Positions 49,481-61,366 are shown, numbered from the stretch's first letter. The stretch: DNA of 64,000 nucleotides from Marinobacterium sp. (GCA_030602245.1 JAUWAC010000002.1:147644-211643); one strand, 5' to 3'. Notes: a model not told the origin generated them from the letters alone. Translations and numbers: made by a program.

Positions 49481-49574
49481 CCGGGCGTGACCCGGATCTG
49501 AACAGACAGAGTGAACGAAGGCGTTCATCGATCGGCGACCTGCCAGCAGGGGCCGATGGATGAGCGCCTTTTTT
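49481..49574 (+). promoter_or_regulatory. Transcription attenuator leader of nirBD
   Basis: A 19-bp terminator stem (49518-49536 with 49552-49570, two imperfect positions) runs into TTTTTT, 70 bp before the nirB start. Just upstream, TGAACG-AAGG-CGTTCA (49512-49527) can form a hairpin that uses the same left arm and so excludes the terminator. A further hairpin CCGGG-CGTGA-CCCGG lies at 49481-49495. The design fits nitrate/nitrite-controlled antitermination of the NasR/NasT (ANTAR) kind. Confidence 0.75.
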
Positions 49575-49643
49575 CGTTTCTGGCTCGCGAAAACCGGATT
49601 CAGCGGGCGAGGCGAGCCGAACACAGGTGTACAGGAGCAAAAC

Positions 49644-52178
49644 ATGAGCAAGACACGTCTGGTCGTCGTCGGCAACGGCATGGTGGGCCACCAGTTTCTT
49701 CAGAGTCTCGCCGATTCCGGCCACATGGCAGCGTTCGACGTCACCGTATTCTGCGAAGAGCCGCGGCTGGCCTACGACCGCGTGTACCTCAGTGCCTGGT
49801 TCAGTGGCAGCACTGCCGAGGATCTGGCGCTGGGTCAGATCGATCAGTACCGGGCCTGGGGCCTCGATGTGCGGATCGGCGAGAAGGTGGTCGAGATCAA
49901 CCGCGATGACCGGCTGGTCGTGTCCGACAAGGGCACCACGCTGAGCTACGACAAGCTGGTGCTGGCGACAGGCTCCTATCCGTTCGTGCCGCCGGTGCCG
50001 GGCCACGATCGTGAGCACTGTCTGGTCTATCGCACCATCGAAGATCTCGAGGCGATCAAGGCCAGTGCTGCCAATGGTCGCGTCGGTGTCGTCGTCGGTG
50101 GCGGGCTGCTGGGGCTGGAAGCGGCCAAGGCGCTGCGCGATCTTGGTCTTGAAACCCATGTGGTCGAGTTTGCACCGCGGCTGATGGCGGTGCAGCTCGA
50201 TGACATGGGGGGGGCGCTGCTGCGGGCAAAAATCGAGGCGCTGGGGGTGCAGGTCCATACCGGCTGCAACACCCAGCGTATCGTCGATGGCGAGCGTTGT
50301 GTGCACCGGATGGAGTTTGCCGATGGTGCAACGCTGGAAACCGATCTGGTGCTGTTCTCCGCCGGTATTCGTCCGCGTGACCAGCTGGCCCGGGCGTGCG
50401 GGCTGGCGGTCGGCGAGCGGGGTGGCATCGTTATCGATAACCACTGTCGCACGTCCGACGCACAGATCTACGCGATCGGCGAGTGTGCGCTGTGGGATGG
50501 CAGGATTTTCGGCCTTGTCGCCCCCGGCTATGCGATGGCCAAGGTTGCCGTGTCCGGGCTGACCGGCGGGGAGGAGGTGTTCACCGGCGCCGATATGAGC
50601 ACCAGGCTCAAGCTGATGGGCGTCGATGTCTGCTCCATCGGTGATGCGCAGGGCCGCACGCCGGGCGCGAAAAACTACACCTGGCTCGACGAGAGTGCCG
50701 GCACTTACAAGAAGCTGGTGGTCAGCGCAGACAAGAAGCAGCTGCTGGGCGCCATACTGGTCGGTGATGCCGAGGGCTACGGCACACTGCTGCAGTACAT
50801 GCTCAATGCGATCGAGTTGCCGGCCCATCCGGAAACGCTGATTCTGCCGAGCCTGGAGGGGGCGCCGGCCGCGGGGCTGGGCGTTGCGGCACTGCCCGAG
50901 TCGGCGCAGATCTGCTCCTGTCATGATGTCAGCAAGGGTGATGTGCAGCGGGCTGTCGGCGGCGGCTGTTGCTCGGTTGCCGACGTCAAGCGGGCGACCC
51001 GGGCCGGTACCGGCTGTGGCGGCTGCGTGCCGCTGCTGACCAGCCTCGTCAACCACGAGCTGGAGAGCCTCGGCGTCGAGGTCAGCCACGATCTGTGCGA
51101 GCACTTCCCGTACACGCGTCAGGATCTCTACAACCTGATCCGGGTCGAGGGGATTCAGAGCTTCGAGCAGCTGCTGGCGCGCTATGGCCGCGGCAAAGGC
51201 TGTCATATCTGCAAGCCGGCGGTGGGCTCGATTCTGGCGTCGTGCTGGAATGACTACGTACTCGACCCCAAACACCTGATCCTGCAGGACACCAACGACA
51301 CCTTCCTGGCGAACATGCAGAAGGACGGCACCTACTCGGTGGTGCCGCGGATTGCCGGTGGCGAGATCACGCCGGACAAACTGATCGTGCTCGGCGAGGT
51401 GGCACGTGACTACAACCTCTACACCAAGATCACCGGCGGTCAGCGGGTGGATCTGTTCGGCGCGCGCCTTGAGCAGCTGCCGGCGATCTGGCGTCGCCTG
51501 ATCGATGCCGGCTTTGAAACCGGCCACGCCTATGGCAAGTCGGTGCGGACCGTCAAATCCTGTGTCGGCAGTACCTGGTGCCGTTTCGGTGTCGATGACA
51601 GCGTCGGTCTGGCGATCGATATCGAGAACCGCTACAAGGGCCTGCGCGCGCCGCACAAGATCAAGTTTGCGGTATCCGGTTGTACCCGCGAGTGCGCCGA
51701 AGCGCAGTCCAAGGATATCGGGGTCATCGCCACCGAAAACGGCTGGAACCTCTATGTCTGCGGTAACGGCGGTATGAAACCGCGCCATGCCGATCTGTTC
51801 GCCACCGACCTCGATCGCGAAACGCTGATCAAATACATCGACCGCGTACTGATGTTCTACATCCGCACCGCCGATCGTCTGCAGCGTACCTCCGTCTGGA
51901 TGGAAAACCTCGAGGGCGGACTCGACTACCTCCGGGATGTGGTGATCAACGACAGCCTCGGTGTTGCCGAGGAGCTGGAGCGGCAGATGGCGCACGTGGT
52001 TGAAACCTACGAGTGCGAGTGGAAGAAGACCGTCAACGACGCCGACGCAGTGAAGCGGTTCCGCCAGTTCGTCAACAGTGATCAGCCCGACAGCAATGTC
52101 GTGTTCGTCGAGGAACGCGGCCAGATTCGCCCGGCACGTCCGGAAGAGAAGGCAGAGCCGATCGTGATGGTCGGCTGA
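49644..52178 (+). CDS. nirB: NAD(P)H nitrite reductase large subunit NirB
   Basis: The protein of 844 aa has an N-terminal FAD/NADH reductase (VVVGNGMVGHQFL, then GVVVGGGLLGLEAAKAL), a BFD-type [2Fe-2S] module (ICSCHDVSKGDV...GTGCGGCVPLL) and the siroheme-[4Fe-4S] domain, with VKSCVGSTWCRFG and VSGCTRECAEAQ holding the four cysteines. It reduces nitrite to ammonium in the cytoplasm. The ATG at 49644 with AGGAG upstream is chosen; the reading from 49560 starts inside the attenuator stem. NirD follows, but no assimilatory nitrate reductase is present in the window. Confidence 0.97.
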   Translation: MSKTRLVVVGNGMVGHQFLQSLADSGHMAAFDVTVFCEEPRLAYDRVYLSAWFSGSTAEDLALGQIDQYRAWGLDVRIGEKVVEINRDDRLVVSDKGTTLSYDKLVLATGSYPFVPPVPGHDREHCLVYRTIEDLEAIKASAANGRVGVVVGGGLLGLEAAKALRDLGLETHVVEFAPRLMAVQLDDMGGALLRAKIEALGVQVHTGCNTQRIVDGERCVHRMEFADGATLETDLVLFSAGIRPRDQLARACGLAVGERGGIVIDNHCRTSDAQIYAIGECALWDGRIFGLVAPGYAMAKVAVSGLTGGEEVFTGADMSTRLKLMGVDVCSIGDAQGRTPGAKNYTWLDESAGTYKKLVVSADKKQLLGAILVGDAEGYGTLLQYMLNAIELPAHPETLILPSLEGAPAAGLGVAALPESAQICSCHDVSKGDVQRAVGGGCCSVADVKRATRAGTGCGGCVPLLTSLVNHELESLGVEVSHDLCEHFPYTRQDLYNLIRVEGIQSFEQLLARYGRGKGCHICKPAVGSILASCWNDYVLDPKHLILQDTNDTFLANMQKDGTYSVVPRIAGGEITPDKLIVLGEVARDYNLYTKITGGQRVDLFGARLEQLPAIWRRLIDAGFETGHAYGKSVRTVKSCVGSTWCRFGVDDSVGLAIDIENRYKGLRAPHKIKFAVSGCTRECAEAQSKDIGVIATENGWNLYVCGNGGMKPRHADLFATDLDRETLIKYIDRVLMFYIRTADRLQRTSVWMENLEGGLDYLRDVVINDSLGVAEELERQMAHVVETYECEWKKTVNDADAVKRFRQFVNSDQPDSNVVFVEERGQIRPARPEEKAEPIVMVG

Positions 52179-52245
52179 TCCCGGTGCATGACGCCGGGCG
52201 CTGCCCGGTACACGCTACGGTCAACCCAATTGAGGAGAACAAGCC

Positions 52246-52617
52246 ATGCCAGCAGCACAGCAATGGATCCATGTCTGCAACATCGATGATCTGGTCGCGG
52301 ACTCCGGGGTCTGCGCCCTGGTCGAAGAGCGTCAGGTCGCCCTGTTTTATGTTCCGGATCAGCGCCGGGTCTACGCGATCGACAATTTTGACCCGGTGGG
52401 GCAGGCCAACGTCCTGTCGCGCGGGCTGATCGGCTCCGAGGGCGACTGCCTGTTCGTGGCCTCCCCGCTGTATAAGGAGCGGTATTGCCTGGACAGCGGC
52501 GTCTGCCTTGATAACGACGCGGTGGTACTGGATACATGGAAGACGCGGATCGACGGCGACAGCCTGTTGATCGACCCGCGGCCGCGTCAGCCGGTTGCCA
52601 TGCGCAAGGCGGTCTGA
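52246..52617 (+). CDS. nirD: Nitrite reductase small subunit NirD
   Basis: The protein of 123 aa has a Rieske-like fold (WIHVCNIDDLVADSGVCALVEERQVALFYV in parts; IDNFDPVGQANVLSRGLIG) but none of the Cys/His cluster ligands, as is normal for enterobacterial-type NirD. It pairs with NirB, whose stop is 67 bp upstream. A ribosome-binding GAGGAG precedes the ATG. Confidence 0.94.
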   Translation: MPAAQQWIHVCNIDDLVADSGVCALVEERQVALFYVPDQRRVYAIDNFDPVGQANVLSRGLIGSEGDCLFVASPLYKERYCLDSGVCLDNDAVVLDTWKTRIDGDSLLIDPRPRQPVAMRKAV

Positions 52618-52715
52618 CGCGACCACGCAAAGCGCCTTGCGCCCGCCGCAGGGCCGTCCCGTGCGCCGCTTTTCAGCCCCCCCGTGAGGTGAAAGCGGCC
52701 CGTCTTGTGTTGGCT

Positions 52716-53282
52716 TCAGCTCAGCAGCCACACGCCGCTGAGTGCGATCGCGCCACCGATACTGCGCGCAAACAGCGCGGTCCGTGCCCCGAGGGCATGG
52801 ATCAGCATCCCCCCGGTCAGGTGCAGGGCAAGGCTGGTGGTGAGAAAACCGACGGCGAAGGGCGTCGCCGCGCCGACCGTTTCCATCCCGTGTGCATGGC
52901 CGTGACACAGCGCGAACAGCGCGGTCAGTGTCAGTACGGCCAACGTTGGCAGCGTCACGGCGGTGGTCAGCAGCAGCCCGAGCAGCAGCACCGACAGGGC
53001 AATGCCGGTCTCGACCCGTGGCAGCGGCAGCGCCGCAACACCGAGCAGAAAGCCGCCCAGCAGCAGTGCCATAAAGGTGGCGGGCACCGCCAGCCGCATC
53101 CGGCCCGACAGGGTGGCCGCCCAGATGCCGATCGCCAGCATCGCGAGCAGGTGATCCAAGCCCAGCAGCGGGTGCGTGATGCCGGCGAGCAGGCCGCTGC
53201 CGCTGAGGCTGTGGGCAAAGGCGGTGGCCGGCATCAGGGCAACGCCGGCGAGGGTGGCGAGGGTGACAAGAGATCGGTTCAT
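52716..53282 (-). CDS. hupE: HupE/UreJ nickel permease
   Basis: The protein of 188 aa has a cleavable-looking signal ending in AFAH and about six membrane helices. Histidine-containing motifs HPLLGLDHLLAMLAIG and ALCHGHAHGME match the HupE/UreJ family, which brings nickel (or cobalt) in for hydrogenase or urease. The ATG at 53282 with AGGA eight bases upstream is chosen over 53315. It is divergent from a hydrogen-sensing cluster, which supports the hydrogenase-linked reading. Confidence 0.92.
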   Translation of the reverse strand: MNRSLVTLATLAGVALMPATAFAHSLSGSGLLAGITHPLLGLDHLLAMLAIGIWAATLSGRMRLAVPATFMALLLGGFLLGVAALPLPRVETGIALSVLLLGLLLTTAVTLPTLAVLTLTALFALCHGHAHGMETVGAATPFAVGFLTTSLALHLTGGMLIHALGARTALFARSIGGAIALSGVWLLS

Positions 53283-53584
53283 CGTGGCATCCTGTTCTGT
53301 TGTTATCGCTGTCATAAGAGGGCTGGCGCCATCATCGGCGCGGAGCCGGGGTTCGCGACCTCACGCAAAACCGGTGCCAGCAGATGCGCACCGGCGCCGG
53401 TGTGGATCGCTTGCGCGCTGCGCAAGGCGGCACAGAGCATGCCTCTGTCGACTCAGACAGCGATTCCAGGCGCGCAGAGTGGTCACTGACTTATCGTCAT
53501 GGGATCGAACTGGAAGCCTGACGGGTGGTTGGCGTGATTGATCCCCGGCGGTACGCTTGAGTCCTCAGCAAAGAGCGGCATGCG
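53283..53584. promoter_or_regulatory. hupE-hupT divergent region with clustered dyads
   Basis: No gene is supported in these 302 bp. Three dyads cluster in 56 bp: CCGGTGC/GCACCGG (53371-53377 with 53388-53394), the 12-bp palindrome ACCGGCGCCGGT (53390-53401), and CTTGCGC-GCT-GCGCAAG (53410-53426). They could be binding sites for a hydrogen-responsive regulator. No sigma-54 or clear sigma-70 promoter was found. Confidence 0.4.
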
Positions 53585-54919
53585 ATGACACAGCGACAAC
53601 ACGACGGACGCCAGCAGCACAGTGCAACGGATGAAGCCTGGGTCAGCGTGATCCATAAGATGGACGAGGCCTACGCCGATCTCGTGCGCTATCAGGTGCA
53701 GGTCGAGGAGCAGAACGAGGCACTCGAAGAGGCGCGCAACTTCTTCGACAGTGTCCAGTCAGCGATGAGCGACGTGCTGATCGCGTGTGACCACGAGGGC
53801 CGTATTCAGCTGGTCAACCGGGCGTTCGAGGAGCTGACCGGACGCGCGCAGGCATCGCTGCTCGGACAGCCGATGGAGAGCCTGTGCAGCGGCGAGAGCC
53901 GGGCGCGGCTGGTCGAATGTCTGGCACGGGTGCGCAGCGAGCCGGTGCGCGACCAGCAGGTCGATATCGACGGTGTCGACGGACCGGTGCCGCTGGCGCT
54001 GAACTGCTCCCCCCGTTTCAACCATCGCGGTCGGCTGGTCGGTATCGTCGTCGCCGGACGCCCCCTTGGCGAGCTGATGCGCGCCTTCAATGAACTCAAT
54101 CGGGCCCACGCAGAACTGAAACTGGCGCAGGAGCGACTGATTCAGGCCGAAAAGATGGCGTCGCTCGGTCGCCTCGTGGCCGGCGTCGCCCATGAGCTGA
54201 ACAACCCGATCAGCTTCGTATACGGCAACATGCACGCGCTGCAACGCTACACGCGGCGGCTGGTGGAGTACTTCGATCTGGTGCAGTCCGGCGCGAGCCG
54301 TGAAGAGCTGCGCCAGTTGCGCGAAACCCTGCGTATCGACAAGGCGATCGCCGATCTGGACTCGCTGGTCGAAGGCACGATGGAGGGGGCGGCGCGGGTG
54401 CGCGAGATCGTGAACGATCTGCGCCAGTTTTCATCCACCCAGCGCAGCGAAAAGGCACCGTTCGATCTCGTCCATGTGGTGCGCTCGGCGCTGCACTGGA
54501 TCGTCAAGGAGAGCCGCCGCGAGATCCGCGTTATCGACCGGCTGCCGGACCAGCTCGAGGCGGTGGGGCACTCGGGCCAGATCCATCAGGTCGTCGTCAA
54601 TCTGATCCAGAACGCCACCGATGCAATGCTCGAGCAGCCCGATCCGGTGCTCGAGCTGGCGGCGGGTCGTGCCGATGAACAGGTCTGGCTGACGGTCAGC
54701 GACAACGGCCCCGGTGTCGCGGCGGAACACCTGCCGCATCTGTTTGATCCGTTCTTCACCACCAAACCCACCGGGCAGGGCACCGGGCTCGGCCTGTCGA
54801 TCAGTTATGGCATCGTCAACGGACATGGCGGCACACTGACCATTGCCAATCGCCCTGAAGGGGGTGCCCGTGCCTGCATGACCTTGCCGCAGGACGCACA
54901 GGGAGAGACGCATGGCTAA
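53585..54919 (+). CDS. hupT: Hydrogen-sensing histidine kinase HupT/HoxJ
   Basis: The soluble 444-aa kinase has an N-terminal coiled coil, a PAS domain at about 55-165 (VLIACDHEGRIQLVNRAFEELTG), the phospho-acceptor His203 in GVAHELNNPISFVYGN, and an ATPase domain with NLIQNATDAM, DNGPG and GQGTGLGLSIS. HupT/HoxJ is the kinase that receives the signal from the HupUV (HoxBC) hydrogen sensor. The sensor genes follow at once with an 8-bp overlap, which makes the assignment strong. The cognate NtrC-type regulator HupR/HoxA is not in the window. Confidence 0.92.
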   Translation: MTQRQHDGRQQHSATDEAWVSVIHKMDEAYADLVRYQVQVEEQNEALEEARNFFDSVQSAMSDVLIACDHEGRIQLVNRAFEELTGRAQASLLGQPMESLCSGESRARLVECLARVRSEPVRDQQVDIDGVDGPVPLALNCSPRFNHRGRLVGIVVAGRPLGELMRAFNELNRAHAELKLAQERLIQAEKMASLGRLVAGVAHELNNPISFVYGNMHALQRYTRRLVEYFDLVQSGASREELRQLRETLRIDKAIADLDSLVEGTMEGAARVREIVNDLRQFSSTQRSEKAPFDLVHVVRSALHWIVKESRREIRVIDRLPDQLEAVGHSGQIHQVVVNLIQNATDAMLEQPDPVLELAAGRADEQVWLTVSDNGPGVAAEHLPHLFDPFFTTKPTGQGTGLGLSISYGIVNGHGGTLTIANRPEGGARACMTLPQDAQGETHG

Positions 54920-55907
54920 TCTGCTCTGGTTGCAATCCGGTGGCTGCGGCGGCTGTTCCATGTCGCTGCTGGCCGCCGAAGGGCCTGATCTGATCACGAC
55001 GCTGGAAAGTGCCGGCATCCACCTGCTCTGGCATCCGTCGCTGAGCGAGCAGGCCGGCAGCGAAGTACGCACGCTGCTGCAACAGATTCTCGATGGTGAG
55101 ATTACGCTGGATCTGCTCTGTATCGAAGGCTCGCTGATGCGCGGTCCCAACGGCAGCGGGCGCTTTCACCTGTTTGGCGGCACCGGTGTTGCGATGATCG
55201 AATGGGTGCGCCAGCTGGCCGCGCGGGCGCGTTACACGCTGGCGATCGGTTCCTGTGCCGCGTTCGGTGGCATCACCAGCGCCGCCGACAACCACACCGA
55301 TGCCACCGGTCTGCAGTTTGAGGGTGAGCTGCGCGGCGGGCTGCTCGGCAGCGACTACCGTTCCGGCGGCGAGTTGCCGGTGGTCAACGTGGCCGGCTGT
55401 CCGGTCCACCCGAACTGGGTGACGGAAACGCTGATCGAGCTGGCACTGGGCGAGGGCGCGCCGGAGCGGCTCGATCCACTGGCGCGTCCGCGCCTGTATG
55501 CCGATCAACTGGTGCACCACGGCTGCACCCGCAACGAATACTACGAATACAAGGCCAGCGCCGAGCAACTGGGCCAGCAGGGCTGTCTGATGGAGTATCT
55601 GGGCTGCCTGGGCACCCAGGCCCATGGCGACTGTAACACCCGGCCGTGGAACGGCGAGGGCTCCTGCACCCGCGGTGGTTACGCCTGTATCAACTGCACC
55701 GCGCCGGAATTCGAAGCACCGCGGCATGCGTTCATGGAAACGCCCAAGATCGCCGGCATTCCGGTGGGGCTGCCGACCGATATGCCGAAGGCGTGGTTCG
55801 TGGCGCTGGCCTCGCTGTCCAAAGCCGCGACGCCGCAGCGGCTGCGCGAGAATGCGCGTTCGGAGCAGCTGATCTATCCGCCCACACCGCAGAAGAGAAA
55901 ACAGTGA
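54912..55907 (+). CDS. hupU: Regulatory [NiFe] hydrogenase small subunit HupU/HoxB
   Basis: The protein of 331 aa starts MANLLWLQSGGCGGCSMSLL, so proximal-cluster Cys12 and Cys15 are at the very N-terminus and no Tat signal peptide exists. This separates it from exported uptake hydrogenases. Further cluster ligands lie in IGSCAAFGG, NVAGCPVHP, HHGCTRN, CLMEYLGCLG, CNTRPWNGEGSC and CINC. The subunit passes electrons from the NiFe site while sensing H2. It is coupled to hupV by a 1-base overlap (TGATG). Confidence 0.94.
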   Translation: MANLLWLQSGGCGGCSMSLLAAEGPDLITTLESAGIHLLWHPSLSEQAGSEVRTLLQQILDGEITLDLLCIEGSLMRGPNGSGRFHLFGGTGVAMIEWVRQLAARARYTLAIGSCAAFGGITSAADNHTDATGLQFEGELRGGLLGSDYRSGGELPVVNVAGCPVHPNWVTETLIELALGEGAPERLDPLARPRLYADQLVHHGCTRNEYYEYKASAEQLGQQGCLMEYLGCLGTQAHGDCNTRPWNGEGSCTRGGYACINCTAPEFEAPRHAFMETPKIAGIPVGLPTDMPKAWFVALASLSKAATPQRLRENARSEQLIYPPTPQKRKQ

Positions 55908-57358
55908 TGAGTCGAATCATCGTGGGCCCCTTCAATCGTGTCGAGGGGGATCTGGATATCACGCTGGACACGGCGGATGGCCGGGTGCAGGCGGCGCGCG
56001 TCAACTCGACGCTGTACCGGGGCTTTGAGCAGATTCTGCTGGGCAGGCCGGCGCTGGATGCACTCGTGTACACGCCGCGGATCTGCGGTATCTGCTCGGT
56101 GGCTCAGTCAGTTGCCTGTGCGCAGGCGTTGGCGGATGCACTGGGCGTGACAGCGACCCGCAACGGCGAGCTGTGTCGTAACCTGACGCTGGCCAACGAG
56201 TCGCTGAGCGATCTGCTGACGCACTTCTACCTGTTTTTCATGCCGGACTTCGCGCGCGCAGTCTATGCCGACCAGTCCTGGTACGAGACGGTCGCGCAGC
56301 GCTTTCAGGCAATCCGAGGGGACGCGACCCGGCAGGTGCTGCCGGCGCGGGCCGAGTTTCTGCACCTGATGGGGCTGCTGGCCGGCAAATGGCCGCACAC
56401 GCTGAGCATTCAGCCCGGCGGCAGCACACGGCCGGTGCAGCGTCAGGAGCGCCTGCGTCTGCTGGCGATCATCAGCGGCTTCCGCCGCTTCCTTGAGCGC
56501 ACGCTGTTCGGTGACGATCTGGAACGGGTTGCCGCCCTGCGCACCCCCGCCGAGCTGGACGCCTGGCGCGACGAAAAACCCTGGCAGCATGATGACCTGC
56601 GTACCTTTCTGCATCTGTCCGATACGCTGGCGCTGGCGCAGCTGGGCCGTGCCAGCGACCGGTTCATGTGCGTCGGCAACTACCGGCTGGAAGGTTCGTC
56701 CGCCGTGCCGAGTGGCGTCTGGACGCCGCAACGGGGTCGGCAACCGTTGGATCCGCTCCAGATTCGTGAGGATGTCAGCCATGCCTGGCTGCGCGCGCAG
56801 GCCCCGCTGCATCCGGCGCAGGGCGAGACGCAACCGGTGGCGGAGAAGGCCGACGCCTACAGCTGGTGCAAAGCGCCGCGGCTGGATGGGCAGGTGATGG
56901 AAACCGGGGCGCTGGCGCGGGCATTGGTGGCGGGTGACCCGCTGCTGACCGCTCTGGTACTGGAGCAGGGCGGCACGGTGCACACCCGGATGCTGGCGCG
57001 AGTGCTGGAACTGGCCCGCATGGTGCCGAAACTGCAGCAGTGGGTACAGCAGCTGGCGCCCGATGAGCCGTTCTGCACACCGGCCCCAGCGCCGGCCGAC
57101 GGTGAAGGCGTCGGCCTGATCGAGGCCGCCCGGGGCAGTCTCGGGCACTGGGTCAGTCTGCGCAACGGCCGCATCAGCCGTTACCAGATCATCGCTCCGA
57201 CCACCTGGAACTTCTCACCGCGCGATCAGCGCGGTCAGCCCGGCGCGCTGGAACAGGCGCTCGAAGGCGCGCCGGTGCGCCGCGGCGAACAGGATCCGGT
57301 CGCGGTACAGCACATCGTGCGCAGCTTCGACCCTTGCATGGTGTGTACCGTGCACTGA
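55907..57358 (+). CDS. hupV: Regulatory [NiFe] hydrogenase large subunit HupV/HoxC
   Basis: The protein of 483 aa binds the NiFe site through RICGICS (Cys60, Cys63) and the C-terminal DPCMVCTVH (Cys477, Cys480). It ends exactly at the histidine of that motif. There is no C-terminal extension, so no endopeptidase processing is needed, a hallmark of sensor (group 2b) hydrogenases. GPFNRVEGDLDI at the start is the large-subunit signature. The start at 55907 is chosen; a much longer frame from 55646 runs through hupU. The hyp maturation genes and a structural hydrogenase are not nearby. Confidence 0.95.
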   Translation: MSRIIVGPFNRVEGDLDITLDTADGRVQAARVNSTLYRGFEQILLGRPALDALVYTPRICGICSVAQSVACAQALADALGVTATRNGELCRNLTLANESLSDLLTHFYLFFMPDFARAVYADQSWYETVAQRFQAIRGDATRQVLPARAEFLHLMGLLAGKWPHTLSIQPGGSTRPVQRQERLRLLAIISGFRRFLERTLFGDDLERVAALRTPAELDAWRDEKPWQHDDLRTFLHLSDTLALAQLGRASDRFMCVGNYRLEGSSAVPSGVWTPQRGRQPLDPLQIREDVSHAWLRAQAPLHPAQGETQPVAEKADAYSWCKAPRLDGQVMETGALARALVAGDPLLTALVLEQGGTVHTRMLARVLELARMVPKLQQWVQQLAPDEPFCTPAPAPADGEGVGLIEAARGSLGHWVSLRNGRISRYQIIAPTTWNFSPRDQRGQPGALEQALEGAPVRRGEQDPVAVQHIVRSFDPCMVCTVH

Positions 57359-57498
57359 GGACTGCCTGTCGATCCGCGTCGAATGGTCTACCTTGAAACC
57401 ATATTGGTGAAAATGGTGCGCTGCAAAAAAGCGGCGGATGAACACGCGAGGGGGCACTGTCTGTGCCCGGGCCTTGCTCAGATCAGGGGAGGCAGTCG

Positions 57499-60180
<2,682 letters not shown>

Positions 60181-60206
60181 CAGGGCGCAGTGCCCGGGGA
60201 GGCGAC

Positions 60207-60638
60207 ATGGAACCGCGCATCAGTCTGATTACGCTCGGCGTCGATGACCTGGAGCGCTCGAGACGGTTCTACGCCGAAGGGCTGGGCTTCCCGGCCCACT
60301 ATACCGCCGGCGAGGGCATTCTGTTCTTTCGTACCCGTGGTACTCGCCTCGCGCTCTACCCGCGCGAGCAACTGGCCAAAGACATCTCGCCGCGTCTGCT
60401 GGGCAAGGGCAGTGGATTTCCCGGCATTACGCTGGCCCACAATACCCGTGAAAAAGCTGAGGTGGACGCCATCCTGGCGCGTGCCGAAGCTGCCGGTGGC
60501 ACCCTGATCAAGCCCGCGGCCGAGACGTTCTGGGGCGGCTACAGCGGCTATTTTGCCGACCCGGATGGCCATCTCTGGGAGGTGGCCTGGGCCGCGTTCT
60601 GGCGCTTCGACGAACAGGGCGCACTGGTGCTGGACTGA
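60207..60638 (+). CDS. VOC (glyoxalase/bleomycin-resistance) family protein
   Basis: The protein of 143 aa has the paired beta-alpha-beta-beta-beta units of the VOC fold: LITLGVDDLERSRRFYAEGLGF in front and TFWGGYSGYFADPDGHLWEVAW at the end. The Glu of WEVAW is a usual metal ligand, but a matching His at the start (usually in the first strand) is replaced in LGVDD, so metal binding may be incomplete. Function unknown. GGGGAGG lies six bases before the ATG at 60207, 27 bp after acnA. Confidence 0.88.
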   Translation: MEPRISLITLGVDDLERSRRFYAEGLGFPAHYTAGEGILFFRTRGTRLALYPREQLAKDISPRLLGKGSGFPGITLAHNTREKAEVDAILARAEAAGGTLIKPAAETFWGGYSGYFADPDGHLWEVAWAAFWRFDEQGALVLD

Positions 60639-60709
60639 ATGCTGCGAGACTGAACGGGCGGCGCTGATTGTGCGTAACCTCCGTCGATACCCACACAGGA
60701 GGCACAGGC

Positions 60710-61366
60710 ATGACAGCACGGGGAACGGAATACTTGCGGTCGGGCCGCGCCAGGTCGGGAAGCGCCGGACTGATGGGTGTGAGCGGCGTGCGCCCACGGT
60801 GGCTGCGGCAGGGGCTGGTCAGCCTGTTGCTGGCCTGCAGCGCCGCGCTGTTGGCGTCGCCGGCGTTGGCGCAGGACCGGTTCTGGTCGGCACTCCGGCA
60901 GGGCGGGCATCTGGTGTTGATGCGCCATGCGCTGGCGCCCGGTACCGGTGACCCGGCCGGATTCCGTCTCGGGGACTGCAGCACCCAGCGTAATCTCGAC
61001 GCCCGTGGGCGCGAGCAGGCGCGTCGCATCGGCGAGCTGTTCCGGGCGCAGGGGATCGCATCGGCGCGGCTGTATTCAAGCCAGTGGTGTCGCTGTGTCG
61101 AGAGCGCCGAAGAGATGGCGCTGGGTGAGGTGACGGCACTGCCGCTGCTGAACTCCTTTTTCCGCGATCGGTCGACGGCGGCGCAGCAGACCGAGCAGCT
61201 GCGGCAGTGGATTCAGTCGCAGCCGCTGGATCAGCCGCTGGTGTTGGTCACGCATCAGGTCAACATTACGGCGCTGACCGGCGTGTTTCCATCCTCCGGC
61301 GAGCTGGTGCTGATCGATGCGCGCGGCGAACAGCCGGTGGTCGTTGCCACGCTCGAAACCCGCTGA
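60710..61366 (+). CDS. Exported histidine-phosphatase family protein
   Basis: The product is 218 aa from ATG 60710, or 197 from ATG 60773. A hydrophobic signal (LVSLLLACSAALLASPALAQ) predicts cleavage after ALA at about residue 54, which is long for the first start and normal for the second. The mature part has the RHG-like active site LMRHALAPGTGDP, then YSSQWCRCVESA and the second catalytic His in VLVTHQVNI. It is a branch-2-like periplasmic phosphatase of unknown substrate. Confidence 0.85.
   Translation: MTARGTEYLRSGRARSGSAGLMGVSGVRPRWLRQGLVSLLLACSAALLASPALAQDRFWSALRQGGHLVLMRHALAPGTGDPAGFRLGDCSTQRNLDARGREQARRIGELFRAQGIASARLYSSQWCRCVESAEEMALGEVTALPLLNSFFRDRSTAAQQTEQLRQWIQSQPLDQPLVLVTHQVNITALTGVFPSSGELVLIDARGEQPVVVATLETR

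Noticed and set aside
49560..49643. Upstream in-frame ATG extending nirB by 28 residues
   Set aside because: It begins inside the terminator stem, has no ribosome site, and NirB proteins start at MSKTRLVVVGNGM, which has AGGAG in front.
49464..51995. 843-aa open frame antisense to nirB
   Set aside because: It lies opposite a complete nirB, crosses the attenuator, and shows no family motifs.
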